This document shows positions 9,826 to 18,398 of a stretch of DNA of 64,000 nt, piece after piece. The notes below the pieces were generated by a model that saw only the letters and a program-made list of their open reading frames with translations, was not told the origin of the DNA and made no database searches. How positions within the stretch are numbered: the first letter of the stretch is position 1; each line of letters opens with the position of its first letter. This DNA comes from Chryseotalea sanaruensis (GTDB taxonomy: Bacteria; Bacteroidota; Bacteroidia; Cytophagales; Cyclobacteriaceae), in contig NZ_BHXQ01000004.1 in NCBI RefSeq assembly GCF_003990915.1, positions 310,001-374,000 of the forward strand, given 5' to 3'. The position numbers were made by a program, and so were the translations under genes.

Positions 9826-10362
9826 TTAAAAAGCAATGCCTAAGCAGAAACCAGTACGTAGTCCAAATCCGTCAAATGTACCAACATCAAAACTATCTGT
9901 TCCAGATTTAACATCCACTGATCCTGAATTGTAAGCAGGGCCAATAAAAAGATCAAGCACTACCTTTTCTTTGAAAATCCATTGCTTACCGATAATAGCC
10001 CCACCACCAATTGTTGTAAAAGTGGCTTCTGAATCAGTTGACTCTTCAGATAAATTGAAGCTCTGATAGCGTAAAAATGGCGCTACATAAACACCCTGTG
10101 GAGCTTCTGTTGAAGACAAATAGAATCTGTATTCGGGCGTAATTCCAAAGCCAGAGAAACTGGTCTCACCAACTGAATAGCCAGTGTAAAAGAAACCAAG
10201 TTGTACACTTGAGTTTTCTTTAATCTTGTGTTCGTATTGTAAGTTGAGTGTTTTAAAAATCGGGCTTAGGATGTTTATTTTAAATGTGTTTTCCTGTGCA
10301 GACATTAATGTCGGAATTAGAAATAGCGACAATAATACGGGGAGTGCAAATCGTTTTTTCAT
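9826..10362 (-). CDS. Outer-membrane beta-barrel protein, DUF3575-like
   Basis: 178-residue exported protein with signal peptide (KKRFALPVLLSLFLIPTLMSA then QENTFK). The mature part alternates amphipathic strands such as SVQLGFFYTGYSVG and TPEYRFYLSS and ends in aromatic/hydrophobic FCLGIAF, features of a small eight-stranded barrel. The opening NTFKINILSPIFKTLNLQYEH resembles DUF3575-type Bacteroidota proteins. Transcribed alone toward the shared terminator at 9733. Function unknown. Confidence 0.75.
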   Translation of the reverse strand: MKKRFALPVLLSLFLIPTLMSAQENTFKINILSPIFKTLNLQYEHKIKENSSVQLGFFYTGYSVGETSFSGFGITPEYRFYLSSTEAPQGVYVAPFLRYQSFNLSEESTDSEATFTTIGGGAIIGKQWIFKEKVVLDLFIGPAYNSGSVDVKSGTDSFDVGTFDGFGLRTGFCLGIAF

Positions 10363-10602
10363 GAATTAATGGTTTGGTTAAACTGTAATCAAGATAGAGA
10401 AACTTAAGGGATTTTCATAATCCTGATTGCTATAACTTAGTGTTTGTAATTGTTAGTTATGATTGTATTTCAAGAATGTTACTTGAGTACAGTAATCCTC
10501 AATTCTATCGATGAGTTTCGCTGGTTCACCTGGCAAAGCTTAAGGGATATTATTTATTTTGCTGATAATTTGATAATTTGCACCTCTAAAACATTTATTA
10601 AT

Positions 10603-11094
10603 ATGAAGAAGGGCATTTTTTTTGCAGCATTTTTATTGGCAAGTATTGCATCATACGCGCAAGGTTCTTTAGCTAAAGGCGGAAAACAGTTAAACGCAGG
10701 CTTTGGATTTTCAAACTACGGAACACCAGTTTATCTTGGGGTAGACTTTGGTGTTGGAGAGAGTTTTACAGTTGGTCCTCGTTTTTCTTATAGAAATTAT
10801 GGATACAATTTTGGAGGTAGCAGATATAGCCAAAGCTTAATGGTGATTTCATTTAATGGTAATTATCACTTTAATAAACTTATTGAGTTGCCAAGTGAAT
10901 GGGATTTATATGCTGGATTAACAATTGGATATTATATCTGGTCATCTGCAGACTTTGGAGGTCAGGCTTCAGGTGTTGGTCTTGATGGCCAAATCGGAGC
11001 GCGTTATTTCTTTTCTGACCGATTTGGTTTGAATCTTGAATTTGGTGGTGGTACCGGTACAGGTGGTTTATTCGGAATCACTTATAAGCTGTAA
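10603..11094 (+). CDS. Small outer-membrane beta-barrel protein
   Basis: 163-residue protein beginning at ATG 10603, chosen because a typical signal peptide (KKGIFFAAFLLASIASYA then QGSLAKGG) starts there; the longer open frame from 10450 has an atypical N-terminus. The mature part is Gly/Tyr rich with alternating strands (GVDFGVGESFTVGPRFSY, ARYFFSDRFGLNLEFG) and ends GGLFGITYKL, as expected for a porin-like or OmpW/OmpX-like barrel. Its function is unknown. It is single-gene and followed by a strong terminator. Confidence 0.75.
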   Translation: MKKGIFFAAFLLASIASYAQGSLAKGGKQLNAGFGFSNYGTPVYLGVDFGVGESFTVGPRFSYRNYGYNFGGSRYSQSLMVISFNGNYHFNKLIELPSEWDLYAGLTIGYYIWSSADFGGQASGVGLDGQIGARYFFSDRFGLNLEFGGGTGTGGLFGITYKL

Positions 11095-11117
11095 TACCTA
11101 CCTTAGAAATTATTATT

Positions 11118-11150
11118 AAATGGCTTCCTCTTTCGGAAGCCATTTTTTTT
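11118..11150. terminator. Bidirectional terminator
   Basis: Perfect 11-bp stem AAATGGCTTCC (11118-11128) / GGAAGCCATTT (11135-11145) followed by further T to 11150. It serves the barrel gene on the plus strand and lies just past the end of the WG-repeat gene on the minus strand. Confidence 0.88.
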
Positions 11151-11154
11151 GACA

Positions 11155-13134
11155 TTAGAAAACTTCTATTAACTCCTTCTTTCCAAGTTTAAGTATTAAG
11201 TATTGATTTTTCTGATTAATGGTAATAGCATCATGCATGGTAGGAATAATATCAGCACCATTTAAATCTAAAACACCAAACTTGCCCTGACGTTGAACTA
11301 TTATTCTATTGTTAAAAAACTGCTGCGATGTGTATTTAGGGTCATAAATAATATTGGCTGTTTTATCAGCTAACCCGACTAAACCATTATTTACTAATTC
11401 AAAAGAGCCACTTTCAAGTTGATGTACAGCGTCATAGCGACATGGTAATACCAACTCATTGTTTTTATTGATTAATCCATATTTTTTCTTGAGCATCACC
11501 ACACTAAATCCATTTACAAAAGGTTTTGCATCTTCATAGGTTGGGTGAATAATAATCTCATCTTCTTTATTTAAAAAACCCCATTTTGAGCGTAACGAAA
11601 ATGGTGCCAGGCCCTCTGCAAAGTATTGTACTTTATCATAACGATTGGGTATACGCAGCCTACCCAGCGCATCTACGAAGCCCCATTTACCATCTTTACG
11701 TATTGCACGATAACCCTCGTGTTCTTCTTCCACCTCGCTAACCTGGTTTGTTCCTACTTGTTGCAGTTTGGTGACAATACCTGTAAATGTAACTTGCCAT
11801 AACTCTCCTATAGAAGTTTTCTCAAGCAAGCCTTCATGGGTAATGGTTATTGGATTATTGGTAAAATAATATACAAGGTGATTGAAATCTTTTAAAGTAA
11901 GCAATGCACCATCCTTTACAATGTATCTTTCTTGATTCACTAACATCAACGGAAAATTTTGTGGACTGACAAGCCATTGCTCCTGCGAATCAATGATTCC
12001 GTAACCACCTTTGAACTTGATTGATAAATGCGTTGCATTACTATCGAGAATAGAATCATACACGCAGGCGATCAACTCTTTCCCATTCTCTTTCAGAGCT
12101 CCCCAAAACGATTTTCTTTTAACATGTACTAACTCATTGCGGTTATCAATTTGCTGATAACTACGTTCGCTTAAGCGTTTACCTTCCAGCGAATAGATTT
12201 GCCAATTGTTTTGGTTACTGGCAAATACAAAACGTTTATCAACTATAACAGAATCAAAAGTTAAGGGTAATATTATTTTTCCGTTTTCATTGATTAATCC
12301 TGCTTTGGAATTTCGAGCTATGAAAAATTCGTGCAAGTCACTTTGATGAAGGTTTTTATAAAAATCAGTCAGTTGCTTTAAATCCTTGCTGAATAAAGCT
12401 GTTCCTTTTCTGTTTTTAATTAATAGTGATTCGTTGTCCAGTGGTATTACTTTGTCTGCAGGCAAAGTTTGTTTGATTTTGCCATCCGTGGCATCTACCC
12501 ATTCCCACTCGTTGGGTAGCAGTCCCAATATTTCACCACGCTCATTTACTTCAAAACTATTGTATTTTGCCTCAGCAATTACTTCACCATTTCTATTTAA
12601 AAGTCCTAATAAACCTTGTTGTTCAAAAATGCTCACACCACGCTGAAAATCAGCGATCTTATCAATGTCAAAATTGGTAAGCGCCTTTCCATTTTCTGTA
12701 AATAGTGCGAACTTACCAGAAGCATTTTCCGCTGCGAAACGAAGGGTTCCTAACGATTGAATGCTTTTGTAAACGATTGGAATAACTAGCTCGTTATTTA
12801 ATGAAATGACACCATAAACAAAACCACCACCATTTTTCTGGCAAGCGATTAAACGCATACCCTCTAAGCGTAAATCAGTATAATTCATGGGTATTACGAA
12901 CTCGCCAGCGGCATTAATACAACCAGCCGCATAGCGTGCCGTAGTGGGATCATATTTTTTTACAATGGAATACGGTATGCCAGGTATGATCTGATCGTAA
13001 ATGGCTTTGGTGATCGGTTCTTTTTCAGGGCTTAATAGGCCCCATTTTTGGTTTTCCTGGTAAAGTCGTGCTTCTTGTGCAACCGATTGAATGAACCCTA
13101 AGAGGGAGATAAACAAAAAAATGAGGCGAATCAT
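11155..13134 (-). CDS. Secreted WG-repeat protein
   Basis: 659-residue exported protein starting at ATG 13134 (the open frame extends three codons to a TTG). A signal peptide (IRLIFLFISLLGFIQSVA then QEARL) is followed by many degenerate WG (KWG) repeats of about 45 residues, for example KWGLLSPEKEPITKAIYDQI near the N-terminus, KWGFVDALGRLRIPNRYD and KWGFLNKEDEIIIHPTYED later, with KYGLINKNNELVLPCRYD near the C-terminus. Such repeats build beta-propeller or solenoid-like surfaces; the role in the cell is unknown. Its gene is divergent from the MBL-fold gene. Confidence 0.85.
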   Translation of the reverse strand: MIRLIFLFISLLGFIQSVAQEARLYQENQKWGLLSPEKEPITKAIYDQIIPGIPYSIVKKYDPTTARYAAGCINAAGEFVIPMNYTDLRLEGMRLIACQKNGGGFVYGVISLNNELVIPIVYKSIQSLGTLRFAAENASGKFALFTENGKALTNFDIDKIADFQRGVSIFEQQGLLGLLNRNGEVIAEAKYNSFEVNERGEILGLLPNEWEWVDATDGKIKQTLPADKVIPLDNESLLIKNRKGTALFSKDLKQLTDFYKNLHQSDLHEFFIARNSKAGLINENGKIILPLTFDSVIVDKRFVFASNQNNWQIYSLEGKRLSERSYQQIDNRNELVHVKRKSFWGALKENGKELIACVYDSILDSNATHLSIKFKGGYGIIDSQEQWLVSPQNFPLMLVNQERYIVKDGALLTLKDFNHLVYYFTNNPITITHEGLLEKTSIGELWQVTFTGIVTKLQQVGTNQVSEVEEEHEGYRAIRKDGKWGFVDALGRLRIPNRYDKVQYFAEGLAPFSLRSKWGFLNKEDEIIIHPTYEDAKPFVNGFSVVMLKKKYGLINKNNELVLPCRYDAVHQLESGSFELVNNGLVGLADKTANIIYDPKYTSQQFFNNRIIVQRQGKFGVLDLNGADIIPTMHDAITINQKNQYLILKLGKKELIEVF

Positions 13135-13180
13135 GTCTGGCAAAATACTAAGCTTCTGTGATTTAAAGAATTTTTAAGAA

Positions 13181-13196
13181 CTTTAACCGGTTTAAG
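13181..13196. promoter_or_regulatory. Palindrome in a divergent promoter region
   Basis: CTTTAACCGGTTTAAG is a 16-bp palindrome with one mismatched pair, placed between the divergent WG-repeat gene and the persulfide-metabolism gene, 24 bases before the latter's start. It could be an operator for a dimeric regulator; position is the only support. Confidence 0.25.
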
Positions 13197-13219
13197 CGTA
13201 TAACCTTAAGACTATAACG

Positions 13220-14605
13220 ATGTACATAGAACAATTATATACCACCTGCCTGGCCGAGGCTGCTTATTATATTGAATCTGAAGGCGAAGCTGTTATTATC
13301 GATCCGCTTCGGGAAACAGAACCATACATCGCATTGGCTAAACAGCGTAATTCCAAAATCAAGTATGTTTTTGAAACACATTTTCATGCGGATTTCGTTT
13401 CCGGACATATCGATTTGGCAAAGAAAGTAGGTGCTTCTATAGTATATGGGCCCCAAGCCAATACGGCTTACGAAGTTATTAACGCCATAGACGGACAAGA
13501 GTTCAAATTGGGTAAAATTGCATTTCGTGTGCTTCATACTCCAGGGCATACACCCGAGTCTTCTTGTTTTTTATTGCTGGACGAGAACGGAAAAGAACAT
13601 GCGGTATTTACAGGTGACACTTTGTTTGTAGGTGATGTTGGCAGACCTGATTTACTAGATGGTGTGATGACGCGCGAAGCATTGGCAAGTATGCTTTATG
13701 ATTCACTCAATAAAAAAATTAAAACTTTGCCTGATTCCGTAATAGTTTATCCTGCACATGGTGCTGGTTCAGCATGTGGAAAAAATATTGGTAAAGAAAC
13801 TTTCTCGACCATTGGTGAGCAAAAGAAATTGAACTATGCTTTACAGGAACAAACACGTGAAGAATTTATAGAGAAAGTTACTGACGGTATTTTGCCACCA
13901 CCTTCTTATTTCTTTGAAGATGCTCGCATTAACCGTGAGGGCTACACTTCCATTGACAGTGTAATGAAACAAAACAGTAAGCCTTTGAATCTTACAGCAT
14001 TTAAAGAAGCTGTAGTAGCAGGGGCTTTAATTTTAGATACACGCAAACCAGACGATTTTGAAACCGGCTATATTCCGTCTTCATTAAGCATTGGCTTGAG
14101 TGGACAATATGCAGTGTGGGTTGGTACATTGATAGACATAAAACAACCTTTAGTTTTAATTGCTGAAGATGGAAAAGAGGAGGAAGCTGTACTTCGACTT
14201 GCCCGTGTTGGATATGAAAATGTGCTTGGTTATTTGGCAGGTGGTGTTAAAACCTGGGATGGTAAATTAGACACTGTTCGATCCATCGCGGCCGAAGATA
14301 TGGCTATTGAGATGAGAGCAGGAAAAGCAGTGCTTGATGTGCGTAGACCTGGAGAATGGGAAGCTAGCCATGTTAATGGAGCGGATTTTATTCCGCTAGG
14401 TAATTTTCCAAATGTACTAGAAAGATTAGAAAAACAAAGCCCCTACCTGGTGCATTGCGCAGGTGGCTATAGATCAATGATAGCCATTTCGATTATGCGC
14501 AGACAAGGCTTTACAGGAGAGCTTACAAATATTTATGGGGGCTTTGGTGCTATACAGAAAACAGATTTGGAAATTGTAAATGCTGTTACAGCCTGCGCGT
14601 CTTAG
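13220..14605 (+). CDS. MBL-fold hydrolase fused to two rhodanese domains (persulfide dioxygenase-like)
   Basis: 461-residue cytoplasmic enzyme probably acting on persulfides or other sulfane sulfur. The N-terminal metallo-beta-lactamase domain (about 1-240) carries THFHADFVSGH near residue 54, the HTPGHTPES segment and FTGDTLFVGDVGRPDL, matching the ETHE1/persulfide dioxygenase branch. Rhodanese domain 1 (about 265-355) lacks the catalytic Cys: its active-site loop reads LIAEDGKEE. Rhodanese domain 2 (about 365-455) keeps it in HCAGGYRS. The stop codon overlaps the stop of the opposite-strand response regulator. Confidence 0.9.
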   Translation: MYIEQLYTTCLAEAAYYIESEGEAVIIDPLRETEPYIALAKQRNSKIKYVFETHFHADFVSGHIDLAKKVGASIVYGPQANTAYEVINAIDGQEFKLGKIAFRVLHTPGHTPESSCFLLLDENGKEHAVFTGDTLFVGDVGRPDLLDGVMTREALASMLYDSLNKKIKTLPDSVIVYPAHGAGSACGKNIGKETFSTIGEQKKLNYALQEQTREEFIEKVTDGILPPPSYFFEDARINREGYTSIDSVMKQNSKPLNLTAFKEAVVAGALILDTRKPDDFETGYIPSSLSIGLSGQYAVWVGTLIDIKQPLVLIAEDGKEEEAVLRLARVGYENVLGYLAGGVKTWDGKLDTVRSIAAEDMAIEMRAGKAVLDVRRPGEWEASHVNGADFIPLGNFPNVLERLEKQSPYLVHCAGGYRSMIAISIMRRQGFTGELTNIYGGFGAIQKTDLEIVNAVTACAS

Positions 14606-15378
14606 ATTTTGTAGTTAGCAATGGCTGACTCAAATTCTTTTTTTCGGTAACGCGATAAAGGAACTTCAATTTCTCTGATAAGTATTATTACATCACCCTC
14701 TTTACTGGATAGCTTTCTTACATGATTTAGATTAATGATGTGAGATCTGTGCGCTCGAAAAAAATCGATATTATTTTTGAGCAGTTCTTCAAACTCACCT
14801 AATGGTTTACTGGAAACTATGTTATCACCTTTGGCCAATATTATTGTTGTATAATTTCCAGATGCTTCCAAAGTAATAATATTGCTAAGCTGAATAAAGT
14901 CCATTCCTTGTAATGAGCTTATGGCAATTTGCGTTGGGGCTTTTTCGTTTACAAAGGATTCTTTCAAAAGTCCTATTCTTTCAATAAGTTTTTGTTTATG
15001 CTGCATCACTTCATAACGTTCCAGTGTCTTCTTTAATTCTTCGGTATTTACTGGCTTAAGTAAGTAATCAAAAGCAGATATTTTAAAAGCCTGAATGGCA
15101 TATTCGTTGAAGGCAGTAACAAAAATAATATCAAAAGTGACTTGTTGTGGATTAAAAAATTCAAGCAACTGCAGACCGGAATAACCAGGCATTTCAATAT
15201 CTAAAAATATAAGATCAGGATTGTGCTGATGAATTTCACGCACAGCCTCAGGTACACTCCCAGCTTCACCAACTACTATAATTGATGGGAAATTTCTAGT
15301 GAGCAATTCACGTAAGGCAGAACGCACTGGCTTTTCATCATCGACTAATAATATTTTTATACTATTTTGCTTATCCAT
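14602..15378 (-). CDS. LytTR-family response regulator
   Basis: 258-residue DNA-binding response regulator. The receiver domain has the acidic pair DDE, phospho-acceptor Asp60 in FLDIEMPG, the Thr of VTAFNEYA and Lys of YLLKPVN. The C-terminal LytTR domain (about 150-250) shows LEASGNYTTII and FFRAHRSHIINLNHV. It overlaps the kinase gene upstream by eight bases, so the pair is translationally coupled and is a cognate system. LytTR targets in Bacteroidota are varied; none is evident nearby, though the IPT lipoproteins upstream on the same strand are candidates. Confidence 0.96.
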   Translation of the reverse strand: MDKQNSIKILLVDDEKPVRSALRELLTRNFPSIIVVGEAGSVPEAVREIHQHNPDLIFLDIEMPGYSGLQLLEFFNPQQVTFDIIFVTAFNEYAIQAFKISAFDYLLKPVNTEELKKTLERYEVMQHKQKLIERIGLLKESFVNEKAPTQIAISSLQGMDFIQLSNIITLEASGNYTTIILAKGDNIVSSKPLGEFEELLKNNIDFFRAHRSHIINLNHVRKLSSKEGDVIILIREIEVPLSRYRKKEFESAIANYKI

Positions 15379-18292
15379 TTACTTCAAGATCTAAAGGTAC
15401 TTGTATAATTACAGAAGTACCAGAGGCTATGTTGTGTTCGTTATAATGATCTAGTATTTCTAAACTAATATGGTGTTGTCTTGATGCATTAAGTAAATCA
15501 ATACGCTTTTGATTGGCTTCTACAGCAAAAGACTGATGCTCCTTTCTGCGCGCTTTATTAAATTCTCCTGAAGCTTTTCTGCCTATGCCATTATCTTTAA
15601 TAGTGATGATTAGGGTATCGTCTCGCAAAGAAAAATCTATTTTTAAAACTTTATCACCGACTTTGTGCATGAGACCATGTCGTAACGCATTTTCAACAAA
15701 GGGTTGTGTTAATAAAGAGGGTATGCGTATCATTTCTTGTTTAGCAGTATCATTTATAGTTATGCTGTAATCTAATTCTCCGTCAAACCGACTTTTTTCA
15801 ATTAATAAATATTTCTGCAATACTTCAATTTCATCGTTGAGTAATATCGTTTCCTTGCCTGAAAAATCTAGAACTTTGCGAAGAAGAGATGAAAAATATT
15901 GAATTTGATCGTTGGCCTCTTCTTTTAATCCATTCAGTACCTTTCCTTGTATAAGAGACATAGTATTAAAAATAAAATGAGGATTCATCTGAGCGCGTAT
16001 GGAGGTGAGCTGTGCAATACGAAGTGACTGTGCCTGGTTTTGTTGTTCAAGTTTTTCACGGTTTCTTCTGTTAACACTCCGCATTCTTAAGTACACAAAC
16101 AGAATGATTATTGAAGTGAGGATAATAAAGGAAACCACAATAAACCACATTTGCCTCCAGAAGGGGCTAAGCACTTCTATTGGAATTGAAACGGATTTTT
16201 CAGATTGTACGTCATCTTCATTAAGTGCATAAGCTTCGAAAGTAAATTTGCCAGAGGGCAATGAGAGGTAGTTGGCAATAGGAAAACGCAAGCTTGTTTC
16301 ATTCCATCGATCGTTCTCCAATTCTTTTATTCTATACAAAATACGCGTAGCACCGTGGCTTCTCAGATTATTGGCAACATCAAAATGAAAGGTTAACTGT
16401 TGTGATCCTGGTTTTAAAATAATGCCTTTCAAGGGTTTTACTTGGTTCTGATTATCAGATGTAACAGATTGAACAAGCAAAAAAGGTTTTTGTAAATTAA
16501 GATCAATATCAGTGGGCAATATCTGCAAGCCTTGTGGATGGGTTATGTAAAGACGGTTTTTATGAGCCACCAGATCGTATACTTCTTTAGAAGCTAACCC
16601 TTTTGATGCATCAATGGATAGTAGTTTATAGGTTTTTAAATCAAGTAAGGCAATACCGTTATCGGTACCAATCCAGAGTTTATTTCCAATCAGATCAAGC
16701 GCTGTGACATGGGAAGAAGGAAGCCCTTCGGTGATTGAAATTTGTTTATATTTTTTTGATTTATCAATGATGATAACACCATTGTTATAAGTGCCCAGGA
16801 TAACACTTTCATTATAAAGTAATATGTCGGATGCTCCAGGTGAATAATTTGTTTCTGGAATGATCCAGCTGTTTTCTTTAGTGGTTAATAAATCATAAGT
16901 CGATATTCCTTTTTGCGACCCTATCCAAAGAGTATTATTTTCTTTATTATAAGCTATAGTGCTGGTTCTAAGATTTGTAATATAACCCTCAGGCAAAAAA
17001 GTTTCAGCATTTATTGAGGTCAGTCCTCCTGATGTTGCTAAAAGATATTTGTTATTGAAACGTAATATTTTTTTGGTGGCTGTGATATTAATGGTCTTCA
17101 GTAGGTTAAAAGTTGGTAGTTGATAAATGTATAGTTTATCAGAGAAAACAAGTAAACGTTTAGCCAATGTATCTACAAATAAACTTTGCACGGTACTCTT
17201 GTTATCAGAAGCTTGTTGTCGGATAACTTCCCCTTGTTCATTCAGTTGCGTTATATTCCCATTAAGGTTTCCGGCAAAAATATTTCCGGTGGTTGGGTCA
17301 AAAGCAAGCTTATTGAAATCTCTGTAAAATTCCTTTTTATAGATAACAGACGAAAGTGAAGATAAATAGAATAACCCTTCTGTTAATGTTCCCAGCCATA
17401 GTCCACCTTCTTTATCAAACACAGCGCTGCTCACTTGTTTTCCAGGCAGCAGGTGTTTTTGGTAGCCATGTTGACCTGTTAATTTAATACCATCATTACC
17501 CATGAATGCGAGCAACGTATCATTAATGCAACTCACCTGCGTTGTATTTTCTAAAAGTGATTTATAAGCCTCCGAAATATCATCCGCTTTATTGCTTTTA
17601 AGATCAAACAATTTCCCAAACGCATAATCGAACAGGAGTATTTTATTTCTGTATTCGATAAGCCGTATAACATTTATGCTTAATACATAATCTTTTTTAT
17701 CAATAGTAATTGTTTCTTGTGTTGATAAATTTTTAACATATGTTGTTTCTTCTGATGTGTAACAGACAACTATTTCATTTTGGCTGGTAACAATGTGATG
17801 GTTATAATGTACAGATTTTGTGTTCTGAGATAAGTCAACTTTCAGTATTTCCCAGTTCTGGTCAGCAGGCGAATATTGATAAAAATGGGAGGGAACAGTG
17901 ATAAGTAAATCATTTTTATAAGATGAAATGGTAGGGAAACCACTGGTATAGTGTGTCTCCCAAGAGGTAAGTTTTTTGAGCGAATCGTTTTCTAGATAAA
18001 GGACTTCACCAAAAAAGTTATGAAGCCAAAGCCGTTGTTTATCATCTTCAAGAATCCCACTCACTGCTCTTGACCGAACACTGGAGTTGTCATAAGTATA
18101 AAATTGAAATCCATTATATCGAGCTAATCCATTTTCCGTGGCAATCCACAAAAAACCTTTATTATCCTGAAACAGGTTGTATATAGTGTTAGAGGGAAGA
18201 CCATCCTGTTCAGTAATATTGAAGGAAGGAACTTCCTGGCCTAAACTCAAGAGGGGATACAGAACAACTAACAAATACTGAAGCCTTCGCAT
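15371..18292 (-). CDS. Reg_prop/Y_Y_Y sensor histidine kinase of LytS (HPK8) type
   Basis: 973-residue sensor. After a signal peptide (LLVVLYPLLSLG then QEVPSF) comes a large periplasmic beta-propeller region of Reg_prop repeats (SNTIYNLFQDNKGFLWIAT, GLPSSHVTALDLIGNKLWIG), then a Y_Y_Y domain around residues 600-690, one transmembrane helix (FIVVSFIILTSIIILFVYL) and the kinase. The His-kinase region has the conserved NPHFIFN with His772 and an ATPase domain with DNGIGRK. The sequence lacks the 7TM input found in LytS itself. Overlap with the LytTR regulator gene marks its partner. Confidence 0.95.
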   Translation of the reverse strand: MRRLQYLLVVLYPLLSLGQEVPSFNITEQDGLPSNTIYNLFQDNKGFLWIATENGLARYNGFQFYTYDNSSVRSRAVSGILEDDKQRLWLHNFFGEVLYLENDSLKKLTSWETHYTSGFPTISSYKNDLLITVPSHFYQYSPADQNWEILKVDLSQNTKSVHYNHHIVTSQNEIVVCYTSEETTYVKNLSTQETITIDKKDYVLSINVIRLIEYRNKILLFDYAFGKLFDLKSNKADDISEAYKSLLENTTQVSCINDTLLAFMGNDGIKLTGQHGYQKHLLPGKQVSSAVFDKEGGLWLGTLTEGLFYLSSLSSVIYKKEFYRDFNKLAFDPTTGNIFAGNLNGNITQLNEQGEVIRQQASDNKSTVQSLFVDTLAKRLLVFSDKLYIYQLPTFNLLKTINITATKKILRFNNKYLLATSGGLTSINAETFLPEGYITNLRTSTIAYNKENNTLWIGSQKGISTYDLLTTKENSWIIPETNYSPGASDILLYNESVILGTYNNGVIIIDKSKKYKQISITEGLPSSHVTALDLIGNKLWIGTDNGIALLDLKTYKLLSIDASKGLASKEVYDLVAHKNRLYITHPQGLQILPTDIDLNLQKPFLLVQSVTSDNQNQVKPLKGIILKPGSQQLTFHFDVANNLRSHGATRILYRIKELENDRWNETSLRFPIANYLSLPSGKFTFEAYALNEDDVQSEKSVSIPIEVLSPFWRQMWFIVVSFIILTSIIILFVYLRMRSVNRRNREKLEQQNQAQSLRIAQLTSIRAQMNPHFIFNTMSLIQGKVLNGLKEEANDQIQYFSSLLRKVLDFSGKETILLNDEIEVLQKYLLIEKSRFDGELDYSITINDTAKQEMIRIPSLLTQPFVENALRHGLMHKVGDKVLKIDFSLRDDTLIITIKDNGIGRKASGEFNKARRKEHQSFAVEANQKRIDLLNASRQHHISLEILDHYNEHNIASGTSVIIQVPLDLEVNG

Positions 18293-18321
18293 TACTAAAT
18301 TACAATTGATCTTTAAAGGTA

Positions 18322-18349
18322 TAAAAAAGGCTGCCCATTACAGGCAGCC
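18322..18349 (-). terminator. Terminator of the IPT/TIG lipoprotein operon
   Basis: Perfect 7-bp stem GGCTGCC (18329-18335) / GGCAGCC (18343-18349). On the minus strand the hairpin is followed by TTTTTTAT, so it ends transcripts coming from 20725-18399 just before the kinase gene. Confidence 0.85.
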
Positions 18350-18398
18350 CCACTCAACGTACAATCTCCAAGTTTTGTATGCCTGTTTAGTTTCTTTG

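Noticed and set aside
10450..10602. Longer start for the barrel protein at 10603
   Set aside because: The extra 51 residues precede an otherwise perfect signal peptide, which must be N-terminal.
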